Shown one piece after another: positions 8,060 to 16,468 of a stretch of DNA of 64,000 bases. The stretch covers positions 2,046,001-2,110,000 of the forward strand of contig NZ_JAICDG010000001.1 in NCBI RefSeq assembly GCF_022751215.1, read 5' to 3'. A program made the position numbers and the translations under genes. Below the pieces are notes generated by a model. That model ran no database searches, was not told the DNA's origin, and saw only the letters and a list, made by a program, of their open reading frames with translations. This stretch comes from Actinomadura terrae. GTDB taxonomy: Bacteria; Actinomycetota; Actinomycetes; Streptosporangiales; Streptosporangiaceae. Within the stretch, counting starts at the first letter, position 1; every line of letters starts with the position of its first letter.

Positions 8060-10797
8060 CTGGCGACGGGAGGGTCGCCCACCCGCCGCACGTGGCGGGA
8101 CGCGGCGCGGGAGGGCGCCGGCCGGGGAGGCGTCGGACGCAGTTCGCGCGCGGCCCTGCGGCAGCGGGCGGCGGTCTCGTGGGCGCCCGCCGCGGCGGCG
8201 CGGCGCTCGGCGTCCAGCAGCGCGTGCCGCGCCTGCCGCGCGACGTCGTTCGCGAGCTGCGGCGAGTTGAGGACCACGAGCTGCCGGTAGTGGTGGACGA
8301 GGAGGTCGATCTCGTCGGCGGGCAGCGTGGCGATCCAGGCGATCGCGCGCCGGTGCTTGGCGATCCGCCGGCTGCGCGGGAGCTGGCCGTGCGCGACCTC
8401 GCGCACGAGCGGCTGGCGGAAGAAGTACTCGCGGTCGCTGGCCCGCTCCGGGGCGCGCGGGGGCTCCTCCCCCCAGAAGCACCCGGAACGTTCCGGGGGC
8501 GCGGCGACCGGGCGCCACCGGACCAGGAAGTCCTTGCGCTCCAGGGCGTACAGGATCTCGGCGGTCTCCTCGATGGTGCGGCCGGAGAGCGCGGCGACAC
8601 CGTCCACCCGCACCCTCCCGTGGAAGAACGTGGCGTCCCGCAGGACGGCCCGCTCCGCGAGCGGGAGCGTGTCGATCCGGGCAGCGGCGAGGGCGCGCAG
8701 CCGCTCGGGCACGGGCGGGGCGCCGTCGAGCGCGCCGCCGGTGCGCTCGCGGACGGCGCGCGCGTACTCCTCGGCGTGCCGCGGGTTGCCGCCGACGAGG
8801 CCGAGCACCTGCGGGTCGGACGTTCCGGGCAGGAGCGCGCCCGTGTCCTCGGGGGACAGCGTGTCCAGGGTGAGCGTGGTGACGTCGCGCTTGCCGCAGC
8901 TCCAGCGCGGCCTCAGCTGCCGCAGCTCGGGCCGGGCCGTCACCACGATCAGGAGCGGGACCGGCGGGAGCCGCTCGGTCAGGTCCTCGACCTGGTCCAG
9001 CAGGGCGCCGTCGGCCCGGTGCAGGTCCTCCAGCACGATCGTCACGGGGGTGTCCAGCGCGAGGCCCGTGATGTAGCGGCGCCACTCGGCCGCGCCGTCC
9101 TCGGTCGTCGACCGCTCGATCCGCCGGGCCGCGTCCGTCCCGCCGGGCAGCGAGCGCAGCGCGTCGGCGAGCGGCGCGAGGGCCTCGCCCGCGTACGGCG
9201 GGGTGCGCCCGACGAGCACGGGCCCGGGCAGGGCGGCGGCGAACTCGGCGACGAGGCGGCTCTTGCCGATGCCGGGCTCGCCGAGGACGGTGGCCATGTG
9301 CGGGCGCTGCCTGCGCTCGACGTCGCCCAGCAGGCCCCGCAGGATCGCGAGGTCACGGTTCCGGCCGACGAGCGGTGCGCCGGTGCCGGCCGACGGGTCC
9401 GCCGGGGCGGGCGGCGGCATCGTCAGCTCGCGCCCGGCCGCGCTGGGGGCGTCGCCGTCGCCGTCCCCGAGGCCGGCGGCGCGGGCGGTCGTGTGGCAGA
9501 CCCGGATGGTGCCGGGCCGGGTGTGGGCCAGCAGCTGCTCGGCCGCGTGCGGCAGCGCCCCCGACAGCCGCGCCGGGGCGTTGTCGCCCTCGTCCCGGTA
9601 GGTCGCGAGGACCTCGCCGGTGGCGGCCGCGATCTGGACGCCGAGGAACGCCGACACCCGCCGCGTGATCCGCTCGCGGATGGCGAGCGCCGTGCGGATG
9701 GCACGTTCCGGGTCGTCCTCGTGCGAGCGCGGGAAGCCGAACACCACCGGACGCACCGAGCCCAGCGTCTCGCGGACCAGGCCGCCGTACCGCCGCGCCT
9801 CCTCGGCGATGACGCGGGCCAGCTCGTTGAGCGCCTCGTCCACGCACTCGGAGTCGCCGAACCCCACGTCCACGCGCGTGCGCACCAGGAGCACGCTCGC
9901 CCGCTTGCGCTCGGTGACGGGACGTTCCGTGCCCGCGGTCTCCGGAGCCTCGTCCGGCACCGGCGTCGGCAGCGGCGCGCCCGCCGCCGCGCTCTCGGCG
10001 GCCAGTTCGGGCGCCGTCCGCAGGGGCGAGGCCAGGCCGGGGTGCTGGTTGAGGATGTCCCGCTCCAGGTCGCGCAGCTCGGGCGCGGGGTCGAGCCCGA
10101 AGCCGTCGCGCAGCGTGTCGCGCAGGCGCTGGTACACGGCGAGCGCCTCGGGCTGCCGCCCGCAGCGGTAGAGCGCCAGCATGAGCAGGCCGCACAGCCG
10201 CTCGCGCGCGGGCTCCTCCTCGACCAGGGACGTCATCTCGCCGATCAGCGCGTGGTGGCGGCCGAGGGCGAGCTCGGCCTCCAGGCAGTCCTCCAGCGCG
10301 GCCAGCCGCGTCTCCTCCAGCATCGTCAGTTCGGGCCAGACGGTGCCGGTCTCGGTCACGTCGGCCATCGCCGGACCCCGCCAGAGCGCGAGCGCCTCGC
10401 GCAGCCGCCGGGCGGCGGGCTCCCATTCCTGCGCGCGGAAGTCGGCGCGGCCGCGGTCGACCAGCGCGTGGAAGCGGGTCACGTCGATGGCGCCCGGGTC
10501 GACGCGGAGCAGGTAGCCGGGCGGGGCGGTCCGGAGCGTCACCGATCCGTCCGCGGGGAGCGCCCGGCGCACGGCGGCGATCGCGTTCTGCACCATCTTG
10601 CGCGCGGTTGGCGGCACGGGATCGTCCCAGAGCGCGCGGATGAGGTCGCTGGTGGAGACCACGGTGTTGGCGTGCAGCAGCAGCAGCCCCAGGGCGGCGC
10701 GCTGGTTGACCCCGCCGAGCGGCACCGGCCGGTCGCCTCGCCTTGCCTCCAGCGGGCCGAGCAGGCTGAATCGCAAGGGGATCCCCCTCTCGCTCAT
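8050..10797 (-). CDS. SARP-family regulator with degenerate nucleotidyl-cyclase domain and NTPase
   Basis: This 915-residue regulator starts with an OmpR-like winged helix (about 1-100, with LRFSLLGPLEARRGD) and a bacterial transcriptional-activator domain (about 105-250), the SARP core that binds promoter direct repeats. Residues about 296-460 resemble a class III adenylate/guanylate cyclase (VVFGFPRSHEDDPERAIRTA), but the metal-binding aspartates are not where they should be (VLLVRTRVDVG and LGSVRPVVFG replace the usual D-containing motifs), so catalysis is unlikely. An ATPase follows, with Walker A GEPGIGKS (Lys512) and Walker B VTIVLEDLHRAD. The ATG at 10797 has GGGGAG upstream. It lies downstream of, and on the same strand as, the AHBA genes and probably activates the cluster. 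Confidence 0.9.
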   Translation of the reverse strand: MSERGIPLRFSLLGPLEARRGDRPVPLGGVNQRAALGLLLLHANTVVSTSDLIRALWDDPVPPTARKMVQNAIAAVRRALPADGSVTLRTAPPGYLLRVDPGAIDVTRFHALVDRGRADFRAQEWEPAARRLREALALWRGPAMADVTETGTVWPELTMLEETRLAALEDCLEAELALGRHHALIGEMTSLVEEEPARERLCGLLMLALYRCGRQPEALAVYQRLRDTLRDGFGLDPAPELRDLERDILNQHPGLASPLRTAPELAAESAAAGAPLPTPVPDEAPETAGTERPVTERKRASVLLVRTRVDVGFGDSECVDEALNELARVIAEEARRYGGLVRETLGSVRPVVFGFPRSHEDDPERAIRTALAIRERITRRVSAFLGVQIAAATGEVLATYRDEGDNAPARLSGALPHAAEQLLAHTRPGTIRVCHTTARAAGLGDGDGDAPSAAGRELTMPPPAPADPSAGTGAPLVGRNRDLAILRGLLGDVERRQRPHMATVLGEPGIGKSRLVAEFAAALPGPVLVGRTPPYAGEALAPLADALRSLPGGTDAARRIERSTTEDGAAEWRRYITGLALDTPVTIVLEDLHRADGALLDQVEDLTERLPPVPLLIVVTARPELRQLRPRWSCGKRDVTTLTLDTLSPEDTGALLPGTSDPQVLGLVGGNPRHAEEYARAVRERTGGALDGAPPVPERLRALAAARIDTLPLAERAVLRDATFFHGRVRVDGVAALSGRTIEETAEILYALERKDFLVRWRPVAAPPERSGCFWGEEPPRAPERASDREYFFRQPLVREVAHGQLPRSRRIAKHRRAIAWIATLPADEIDLLVHHYRQLVVLNSPQLANDVARQARHALLDAERRAAAAGAHETAARCRRAARELRPTPPRPAPSRAASRHVRRVGDPPVASYN

Positions 10798-10853
10798 CTC
10801 GACTCCCCGTATTTCATACTAATTCTATCGAGTTTATTCGTATTGGGAAGGCG
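10798..10853 (-). promoter_or_regulatory. AT-rich spacer upstream of the SARP gene, probable promoter
   Basis: This 56-bp gap between the rifI stop and the SARP start is sharply AT-richer than its surroundings and contains overlapping -10-like words on the minus strand (TAGAAT and TAGTAT). It probably lets the regulator be transcribed separately from the AHBA operon, although read-through is possible. No clear -35 box or SARP direct repeat was found. Confidence 0.45.
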
Positions 10854-11651
10854 TCAGCGGCCGATGCGGAAGAAGTCCACATAACACTCCAATTGGTGAT
10901 CGAGCATGTGGATTCCGTGATGGACGGCGAGCCCGAGCGCGGCGGCCGCCCGCAGCAGCCGGGTCTCCCGCGGCCTCATGATGATGTCGGCGACCACCGC
11001 GCCCGGACGCAGCGCGGCGGGGTCGAACGGCAGCGGGTCGCCGGGGCGCAGCCCGAGCGGGGTCGCGTTGACCGCGACGTCCGCGTCCTCGACGCGCGGC
11101 ACGGCCGAGCCGGTGGCCCGGCCCGGCCAGCGCCCGGCGAGGCGGCCGAGCAGGGCGTCGAGACGGCCGGGGTCGGTGTCGCAGACCGACAGGTGCGCGG
11201 CCCCGCCCTCCAGCAGCGCCGCCGCCACGGCGGCGCCCGCCCCGCCCGCGCCGACCAGCGCGAACCGCCGGCCGTCCGGGTCGTGCCCGGCCCCGCGCAG
11301 CCCCCGGACGAAGCCGACGCCGTCGAAGTTGTCCGCGCGCCACCGGCCGCCGTCGTCGCGGCGGAGCGCGTTCGCGCTGCCGGTGAACGCCGCCGCCGGT
11401 GCCAGCTCGTCCGCGTACCGGCAGACCTCGATCTTGTGCGGGACCGTGACGAGCAGCCCGTCCAGGTTGCCGACGCGCCGCAGCCCCGCGACGACCTCCG
11501 CGAGGTCGGCCGGGCGCACGTGCATCGGAACGAGGACGGCGTCCCGGCCGAGCCGCTCCAGCAGCGGGTTGACCAGGGTCGGGGCCTGGACCTGCTCGAC
11601 CGGGTCGCCCAGCACCGCCAGCAGCCGCGTGGTCCCGGTGATCCGCCCCAT
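10854..11651 (-). CDS. rifI: Amino-quinate/shikimate dehydrogenase family protein (RifI-like)
   Basis: The 265-residue product is a shikimate-dehydrogenase-family enzyme: LLVTVPHK near residue 70 holds the catalytic lysine, LVGAGGAGAAVAAALLEGG is the NAD(P)-binding loop, and NATPLGL and LDHQLECYVDFF close the protein. In ansamycin clusters RifI converts amino-quinate to aminoDHQ, feeding the AHBA pathway as a side or salvage entry. It starts at 11651, one nucleotide beyond the rifG stop, so it belongs to the leftward rifJ-rifN-rifG-rifI operon. The context makes this assignment much stronger than a primary-metabolism aroE. Confidence 0.88.
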   Translation of the reverse strand: MGRITGTTRLLAVLGDPVEQVQAPTLVNPLLERLGRDAVLVPMHVRPADLAEVVAGLRRVGNLDGLLVTVPHKIEVCRYADELAPAAAFTGSANALRRDDGGRWRADNFDGVGFVRGLRGAGHDPDGRRFALVGAGGAGAAVAAALLEGGAAHLSVCDTDPGRLDALLGRLAGRWPGRATGSAVPRVEDADVAVNATPLGLRPGDPLPFDPAALRPGAVVADIIMRPRETRLLRAAAALGLAVHHGIHMLDHQLECYVDFFRIGR

Positions 11652-11652
11652 C

Positions 11653-12690
11653 TCAGCCCTCCCCGACCGGCATCGCCGCGAGCGCGGCCGCGACCGTGGG
11701 CTCCGGCACGTCGCGCACCAGCTCGGCGCCGCGCGGGCCGTCCAGCACGAACGTCAGCCCGTCCGTGGCCTTCTTGTCCCGCCGCATGAGTTCGACGAGC
11801 GCGCCCGGGTCCCGTCCGGCGTCGGCGGGCAGCGCGGTCGGCAGCCCGTACGCCGCGACGACCGCGCGGTGCTCGGCGACGCGGTCCGGCCCGATGCGGC
11901 CGAGCAGCCCGGCGAGGCCGCCCGCGAACACCGTCCCGACCGCCACCGCCTCGCCGTGCCGCAGCCGGTAGCCGGTCGCGCGTTCGAGCGCGTGGCCGAG
12001 CGTGTGCCCGTAGTTGAGCAGGTGCCGCGGCCCCGCGTCCCGCTCGTCGGCGGCCACGATCGCGGCCTTGAGCGCGACGCTCGCGGCGATCTGCTCCTCG
12101 ACCGGACGCCCGCGCAGGTCGCCCGCGCCGATGAAGTGGCAGCGCGCGATCTCCCCGTACCCGTTGACGCGCTCGCGCTCGGGGAGCGTCTCCAGGTAGT
12201 CGGTGTCGCAGAGGACGGCGCGGGGCTGCCAGTACGCCCCGACGAGGTTCTTGCCCTGCGGCAGGTTCACCGCGGTCTTCCCGCCGACGCTCGCGTCGAC
12301 CTGCGCCAGCAGCGAGGTCGGCAGGTGCACGACGGCCACGCCCCGGTGGTAGAGGGCCGCCGCCAGCCCCACGGCGTCGGTGATGGTGCCGCCGCCGCAG
12401 GAGACGACCGCGTCCGAGCGGGTCAGCCCGGCGTCGGCGAACCGCCGGCACAGCTCCTCCACCCAGGCCAGCGTCTTGTGGACCTCCCCGTCCCGCGCCC
12501 GGACGACCGTGGACGGCACGCCGGGGTCGGGCGTCCACTCCGGCGGCCTGGCGGAGACGACGACCGCGCGCCGCGCCCCGATTGCGGCGACGACCTCGGG
12601 GAGCGCGGCGCGCACCCCGGGGCCGATCAGCACCTCGTAGGCGCGTTCGCCCAACTCCACCTTGACGACCCGCTCATCTCGTCCGGCCAC
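11653..12690 (-). CDS. rifG: Aminodehydroquinate synthase (RifG-like, AroB family)
   Basis: This 345-residue protein carries the dehydroquinate-synthase signatures: VVSCGGGTITDAVGLAAALY (NAD-binding glycine loop), LPTSLLAQVDASVGGKTAVN, and the zinc-ligand region NYGHTLGHALE with LRHGEAVAVG. In AHBA clusters it cyclises aminoDAHP to aminoDHQ. A GTG at 12690 is chosen because GGAGGAGG lies 6 nt upstream and because it begins just before VKVELGERAYEVLIG, the family N terminus; the longer in-frame extension is antisense to other genes and compositionally odd. It overlaps the end of rifN by 17 nt. Housekeeping AroB is ruled out by the neighbours rather than by the sequence alone. Confidence 0.9.
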   Translation of the reverse strand: MAGRDERVVKVELGERAYEVLIGPGVRAALPEVVAAIGARRAVVVSARPPEWTPDPGVPSTVVRARDGEVHKTLAWVEELCRRFADAGLTRSDAVVSCGGGTITDAVGLAAALYHRGVAVVHLPTSLLAQVDASVGGKTAVNLPQGKNLVGAYWQPRAVLCDTDYLETLPERERVNGYGEIARCHFIGAGDLRGRPVEEQIAASVALKAAIVAADERDAGPRHLLNYGHTLGHALERATGYRLRHGEAVAVGTVFAGGLAGLLGRIGPDRVAEHRAVVAAYGLPTALPADAGRDPGALVELMRRDKKATDGLTFVLDGPRGAELVRDVPEPTVAAALAAMPVGEG

Positions 12691-13585
12691 GGTGGGCCTC
12701 CTCCCGTTCCGCCAGCAGCACGGCGCCGTGCAGGGACGACAGCCCGCCCAGTTCCGCCCGCCGCACCGGCGGCGGCGCGTACCCCGGGCGCGCGTACGCG
12801 GCGACGCGTCCGGCGACCGCCTCGGTGAACCCCGGCAGCGCGGCGGCGACCCCGCCGCCGAGCACGGCGAGGTCCGGATGGAACAGCTCGCCGAGGCCCG
12901 TCGCCGCGGCGGCGAGGGCGTCGTAGGCGGGCTCCAGCGCGCCGGTTGCCCAGCGTTCCTCGGCGACCAGCGCGTCACGCAGCTCGGCGAACGCGACCGC
13001 GTGGCCGCACAGGCGGGCGGCCCGCCGCAGGATCGCCGGACCGGACGCGGCGGCCTGGACGCAGCCGAACCGCCCGCAGTCGCACCGCTCCTCCCGCGCG
13101 GACCGGTCGACGACGAGGTGGCCGACCTCGCACCCGGTGACGGGCGCGCCGTCCAGCACGACGCCGCCGCCGACGCCCGTGCCGACCCCGAGGTAGACCG
13201 CGTTCGCGGCGCCCGCCCGCTCCGCCTCGGCGAGCGCCGCCAGGTCCCCGTCGTCGGCCCAGCGCACGGCGGCGCCGGGGAACAGCGCGCGCAGCCGGGC
13301 GCCCACGTCGAGCCCGGCCCAGCCGGGGCGGCCCGGCCACGCCGTGACCCGCCCCGACGGCCCGACGGTGGCGGGCAGCGCCACCCCGACGGCGCCGATC
13401 GGCGCCCCGGTGCGGAGCCGCGCGACCTCGCCGGCCAGCGCGGCCCAGTCCGCCTCCGGGTCCGGCGGGCCGTCCGGGGACCAGTGGAAGGCGGTGTCGC
13501 GGGGCGGGCGGCCGTCGGCGGTCAGCCGCAGCGCGACCTTGGTCCCGCCGACGTCGATCCCGAGGCGCGCCGCGGCCCCCGTCAT
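12674..13585 (-). CDS. rifN: ROK-family sugar kinase (RifN-like, kanosamine kinase)
   Basis: The 303-residue protein begins LGIDVGGTKVALRL, the ROK ATP-binding phosphate loop, and contains CDCGRFGCVQAAASG, the cysteine-rich zinc motif of ROK kinases. In rifamycin biosynthesis RifN phosphorylates kanosamine at C-6, an early committed step that carries the nitrogen later found in AHBA. The start at 13585 overlaps the rifJ stop (ATGA). The 3' end overlaps the start of rifG, so the four leftward AHBA genes are tightly coupled. Confidence 0.88.
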   Translation of the reverse strand: MTGAAARLGIDVGGTKVALRLTADGRPPRDTAFHWSPDGPPDPEADWAALAGEVARLRTGAPIGAVGVALPATVGPSGRVTAWPGRPGWAGLDVGARLRALFPGAAVRWADDGDLAALAEAERAGAANAVYLGVGTGVGGGVVLDGAPVTGCEVGHLVVDRSAREERCDCGRFGCVQAAASGPAILRRAARLCGHAVAFAELRDALVAEERWATGALEPAYDALAAAATGLGELFHPDLAVLGGGVAAALPGFTEAVAGRVAAYARPGYAPPPVRRAELGGLSSLHGAVLLAEREEAHRGRTR

Positions 13586-14013
13586 CGCGGCACCAGCGCC
13601 GTCAGCGCCCGCGCCGCGAGCAGGTAGCCGAGCGAGCCGAGGCCGACGATCACCCCGTCGGACACCGGCGCCAGCACCGACTCGTGGCGGAAGCTCTCGC
13701 GCTTCCACACGTTCGACAGGTGCACCTCGATCCACGGGCGGGGGTAGGCGGCCAGCGCGTCGCGCAGCCCCCACCCCGCGATCATCAGCGCGCCCGGGTT
13801 CACGATCGCGCCGACCGTGTCCCACCGGGCGTGCACCGCCTCGATCAGCTCGCCCTCCGACTCGCGCTGCACCGACACGACCTCCCAGCCGCGCGCCGCC
13901 ACCTCCGCGCGGACGAGCGACTCGATGTCGGCCAGCGTGTCGGTCCCGTAGATCTCCGGTTCCCGGCGTCCGAGAATCCCGAGGTTCGGTCCGTTCAACA
14001 AAAGCAACTGCAC
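13582..14013 (-). CDS. rifJ: Aminodehydroquinate dehydratase, type II (RifJ-like)
   Basis: A GTG at 14013 gives a 143-residue protein, the usual size of type II dehydroquinases, starting at VQLLLLNGPNLGILGRREPE. That motif holds the active-site loop (with Tyr in EIYG just after). Further conserved pieces are QRESEGELIEAVH, IVNPGALM and IEVHLSNV with the catalytic His. It would dehydrate aminoDHQ to aminoDHS, the substrate of AHBA synthase. No Shine-Dalgarno sequence precedes the GTG, but a TATAAC box ends 8 nt upstream, so the operon mRNA is probably leaderless. The in-frame upstream extension (to 14172) has no family similarity. Confidence 0.9.
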   Translation of the reverse strand: MQLLLLNGPNLGILGRREPEIYGTDTLADIESLVRAEVAARGWEVVSVQRESEGELIEAVHARWDTVGAIVNPGALMIAGWGLRDALAAYPRPWIEVHLSNVWKRESFRHESVLAPVSDGVIVGLGSLGYLLAARALTALVPR

Positions 14014-14192
14014 GACCGCTGTTATAACATGCCCCGCCCAATTGTTCAGCGAAATCTCGGACAAGGGAAATGTAGGGGGGTGGATAGGGGATATGAAAAA
14101 CGCCGGAATCCCGGGTACGGTGCCGATGAAATCCCCGCTGAGGGACGGTTTGCCGCAGGTTCGGGCACGCATTTCGCGGAGGACGGGCGCAG
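14014..14192. promoter_or_regulatory. Divergent promoter region between rifJ and rifK operons
   Basis: This 179-bp spacer separates the two AHBA operons. An 8-bp palindrome GTTATAAC at 14021-14028 supplies a -10 box (TATAAC) for the leftward operon; CTGAAC lies 17 nt further upstream on that strand as a possible -35. For the rightward operon the GGAGG preceding the rifK ATG is clear, but no promoter stands out. The spacer is a likely target for the SARP or LAL regulator, although no repeated operator was identified. Confidence 0.5.
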
Positions 14193-15368
14193 ATGAGTGA
14201 TATCGGGTTGCCGGAGTGGCCGCAGTATGACGAGCGGGAACGCGCGGGGCTGCTCCGCGCGCTGGAGCAGGGCCAATGGTGGCGCATGGGCGGGGGTGAG
14301 GTCGACGCCTTCGAGCGGGAGTTCGCCGAGCACGAGGGCGCCCGGCACGCGCTCGCCGTGACGAACGGGACCCACGCCCTGGAGCTGGCGCTCCAGGTGC
14401 TCGGGGTCGGCGAGGGCGACGAGGTCGTGGTGCCGGCGTTCACGTTCATCTCCTCCTCGCAGGCGGCGCAGCGGCTCGGCGCGGTGGCGGTGCCGGTGGA
14501 CGTCGACCCGGGCACCTACTGCATCGACGTCGCGGCCGCCGGGCAGGCCGTCGGGCCGCGCACCCGGGCGATCATGCCGGTGCACATGGCCGGGCAGCTC
14601 GCCGACATGGACGGGCTGGCCAAGCTGTCGGCCGACAGCGGCGTCCCGCTCCTCCAGGACGCGGCGCACGCGCAGGGCGCCCGCTGGAACGGCCGGCGGG
14701 TGGGCGAGTTCGGCTCGGTCGCCGCCTACAGCTTCCAGAACGGCAAGCTGATGACGGCCGGGGAGGGCGGCGCGGTCACCTTCCCCGACCAGGCGTCCTA
14801 CGAGGAGGCGTTCCTGCGGCACAGCTGCGGCAGGCCGCGCGAGGACCGCACCTACCGGCACCGGACCTCGGGGTCGAACTTCCGCCTGAACGAGTTCTCC
14901 GCCGCCGTCCTGCGCGCCCAGCTGAGCCGCGTGGACGAGCAGGCCGACACGCGGGAGCGGCGGGCGCCGCTGCTGGCCCGGCTGCTCGCGGAGATCCCGG
15001 GCGTCGTCCCGCAGGCGCGCGACCCGCGCGCCGACCGGGTGCCGCACTACATGGCGATGTTCCGCGTCCCCGGGCTGGCGGGGGAGCGGCGCGACGCGCT
15101 CGTGGACGACCTCGTGTCACGCGGGCTGCCCGCGTTCGTGGTGTTCCGCGCGATCTACCGCACCGACGCGTTCTGGGAGACCGGCGCGCCCGACGCGACC
15201 GTCGACGAGCTGGCCGCGCGCTGCCCGAACGCCGACGCGCTGTCGGAGGACGGGATCTGGCTCCACCACCGCACGCTGCTCGCCACCGAGGAGCAGATCC
15301 ATCAGGTGGCCGAGATCGTCGCCGACGCCGTCGCGGCCGCCACGGCACGGCCGGGTGCGGCGAAATGA
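14193..15368 (+). CDS. rifK: 3-amino-5-hydroxybenzoate (AHBA) synthase (RifK-like)
   Basis: The 391-residue PLP enzyme belongs to the DegT/DnrJ/EryC1 fold and has the exact AHBA-synthase look: GGEVDAFEREFAEHEGARHA, NGTHALELALQ, DAAHAQGA and SFQNGKLMTAGEGGA, where Lys185 should form the PLP aldimine. It aromatises aminoDHS to AHBA, the starter unit of all ansamycins. Its homologue in the rifamycin pathway also acts with RifL as a transaminase making the UDP-3-amino sugar, so rifL directly downstream (4-nt overlap) fits. It starts at 14193 with GGAGG upstream. This gene is the best single marker of the cluster type. Confidence 0.95.
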   Translation: MSDIGLPEWPQYDERERAGLLRALEQGQWWRMGGGEVDAFEREFAEHEGARHALAVTNGTHALELALQVLGVGEGDEVVVPAFTFISSSQAAQRLGAVAVPVDVDPGTYCIDVAAAGQAVGPRTRAIMPVHMAGQLADMDGLAKLSADSGVPLLQDAAHAQGARWNGRRVGEFGSVAAYSFQNGKLMTAGEGGAVTFPDQASYEEAFLRHSCGRPREDRTYRHRTSGSNFRLNEFSAAVLRAQLSRVDEQADTRERRAPLLARLLAEIPGVVPQARDPRADRVPHYMAMFRVPGLAGERRDALVDDLVSRGLPAFVVFRAIYRTDAFWETGAPDATVDELAARCPNADALSEDGIWLHHRTLLATEEQIHQVAEIVADAVAAATARPGAAK

Positions 15369-16468
15369 GCGCCCGCCTGAGGGTCGCGCTGGTCGGCCTC
15401 GGCTGGGCGGGACGGCGGATCTGGCTGCCCCGGCTGCGCGAGCACGAGCGGTACACGGTCGCCGCCGTCGTCGATCCCGACCCGGACGCGCGCGCGGCGG
15501 CGGGGGCGCCGGTCGCGGTCGCCTCGGTCGAGGACCTCGATCCGGCGCTGGTCGACCTCGCGGTGGTCGCCGTCCCCAACCACCTGCACAGCCCCGTCGC
15601 GGCCCGGCTGCTGGCGAGGGGCGTGCCGGCCTTCGTCGAGAAGCCGGTGTGCCTGAGCGTCGCCGAGGCCGACCGGCTCGCGGCGGCCGAGCGGGCGGGC
15701 GGCGCGGTGCTGCTGGCCGGGAGCGCCGCCCGGTACCGCGCCGACGTCCAGGCCCTGCTGGGGCTGGCGGCCGAACTGGGCCCGATCCGGCACGTGGACC
15801 TGTCCTGGGTGCGCGCGCACGGCGTGCCCGCGGCGGGCGGCTGGTTCGTGCGGCGCGAGCAGGCGGGCGGCGGCGCGCTCCTCGACCTCGGCTGGCACCT
15901 GCTCGACACCGTCGAGCCGCTGCTCGGCCCGGTGATCTTCGACCAGGTCGTCGGCACGGTCTCCGCCGACTTCGTCAACGACCACACACGCCGGGCGCGC
16001 TGGAAGGAGACCGGCGACGGCGCCTCGGCCCCCCTCGCGGCAGGCGACGTCGAGGACACCGCGCGCGGCTTCCTGGTGACCGACCAGGGCGTCTCGGTGG
16101 CGCTGCGGACGAGCTGGGCCTCGCACGAGGCCCGCGACGTCACCGCGATCACCGTCGAGGGCGGCGCCGGGACCGCCACGCTGCGCTGCACGTTCGGGTT
16201 CAGCACGAACCGGCAGGAGTCCTCCACGCTGCTGCGCACCGGACGCGGCGTCACCAGGGCCGTCCCGGTGCCGAGGGAACCGGTGGGCGCCGAGTACTCC
16301 CGCCAGCTCGACGAGCTGCCCGGCCTGCTCGCCGACCCGGCGCGCGGCGGGGCCGCGATCGGCCGGGCCCGCGAGATGATCGCGGCGATCGAGCGGCTGT
16401 ACGACTCGGCGCGCTCCGCGCGGCGGGCGCCCGAGCTGGCCGGGGCGGGGGCCGGGCATGGCCGGTGA
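15365..16468 (+). CDS. rifL: Gfo/Idh/MocA oxidoreductase (RifL-like)
   Basis: This 367-residue NAD(P)-dependent oxidoreductase begins LRVALVGLGWAGRRIWLPRL, a Rossmann loop, followed by VVAVPNHLHSPVAARLL and EKPVCLS, the EKP motif of the Gfo/Idh/MocA family. In rifamycin biosynthesis RifL oxidises UDP-glucose at C-3 so that RifK can transaminate it, the first step towards kanosamine. The ATG overlaps the rifK stop (ATGA), and the end overlaps rifM by 11 nt, giving a rifK-rifL-rifM operon in the same order as in known ansamycin clusters. Confidence 0.9.
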   Translation: MSARLRVALVGLGWAGRRIWLPRLREHERYTVAAVVDPDPDARAAAGAPVAVASVEDLDPALVDLAVVAVPNHLHSPVAARLLARGVPAFVEKPVCLSVAEADRLAAAERAGGAVLLAGSAARYRADVQALLGLAAELGPIRHVDLSWVRAHGVPAAGGWFVRREQAGGGALLDLGWHLLDTVEPLLGPVIFDQVVGTVSADFVNDHTRRARWKETGDGASAPLAAGDVEDTARGFLVTDQGVSVALRTSWASHEARDVTAITVEGGAGTATLRCTFGFSTNRQESSTLLRTGRGVTRAVPVPREPVGAEYSRQLDELPGLLADPARGGAAIGRAREMIAAIERLYDSARSARRAPELAGAGAGHGR

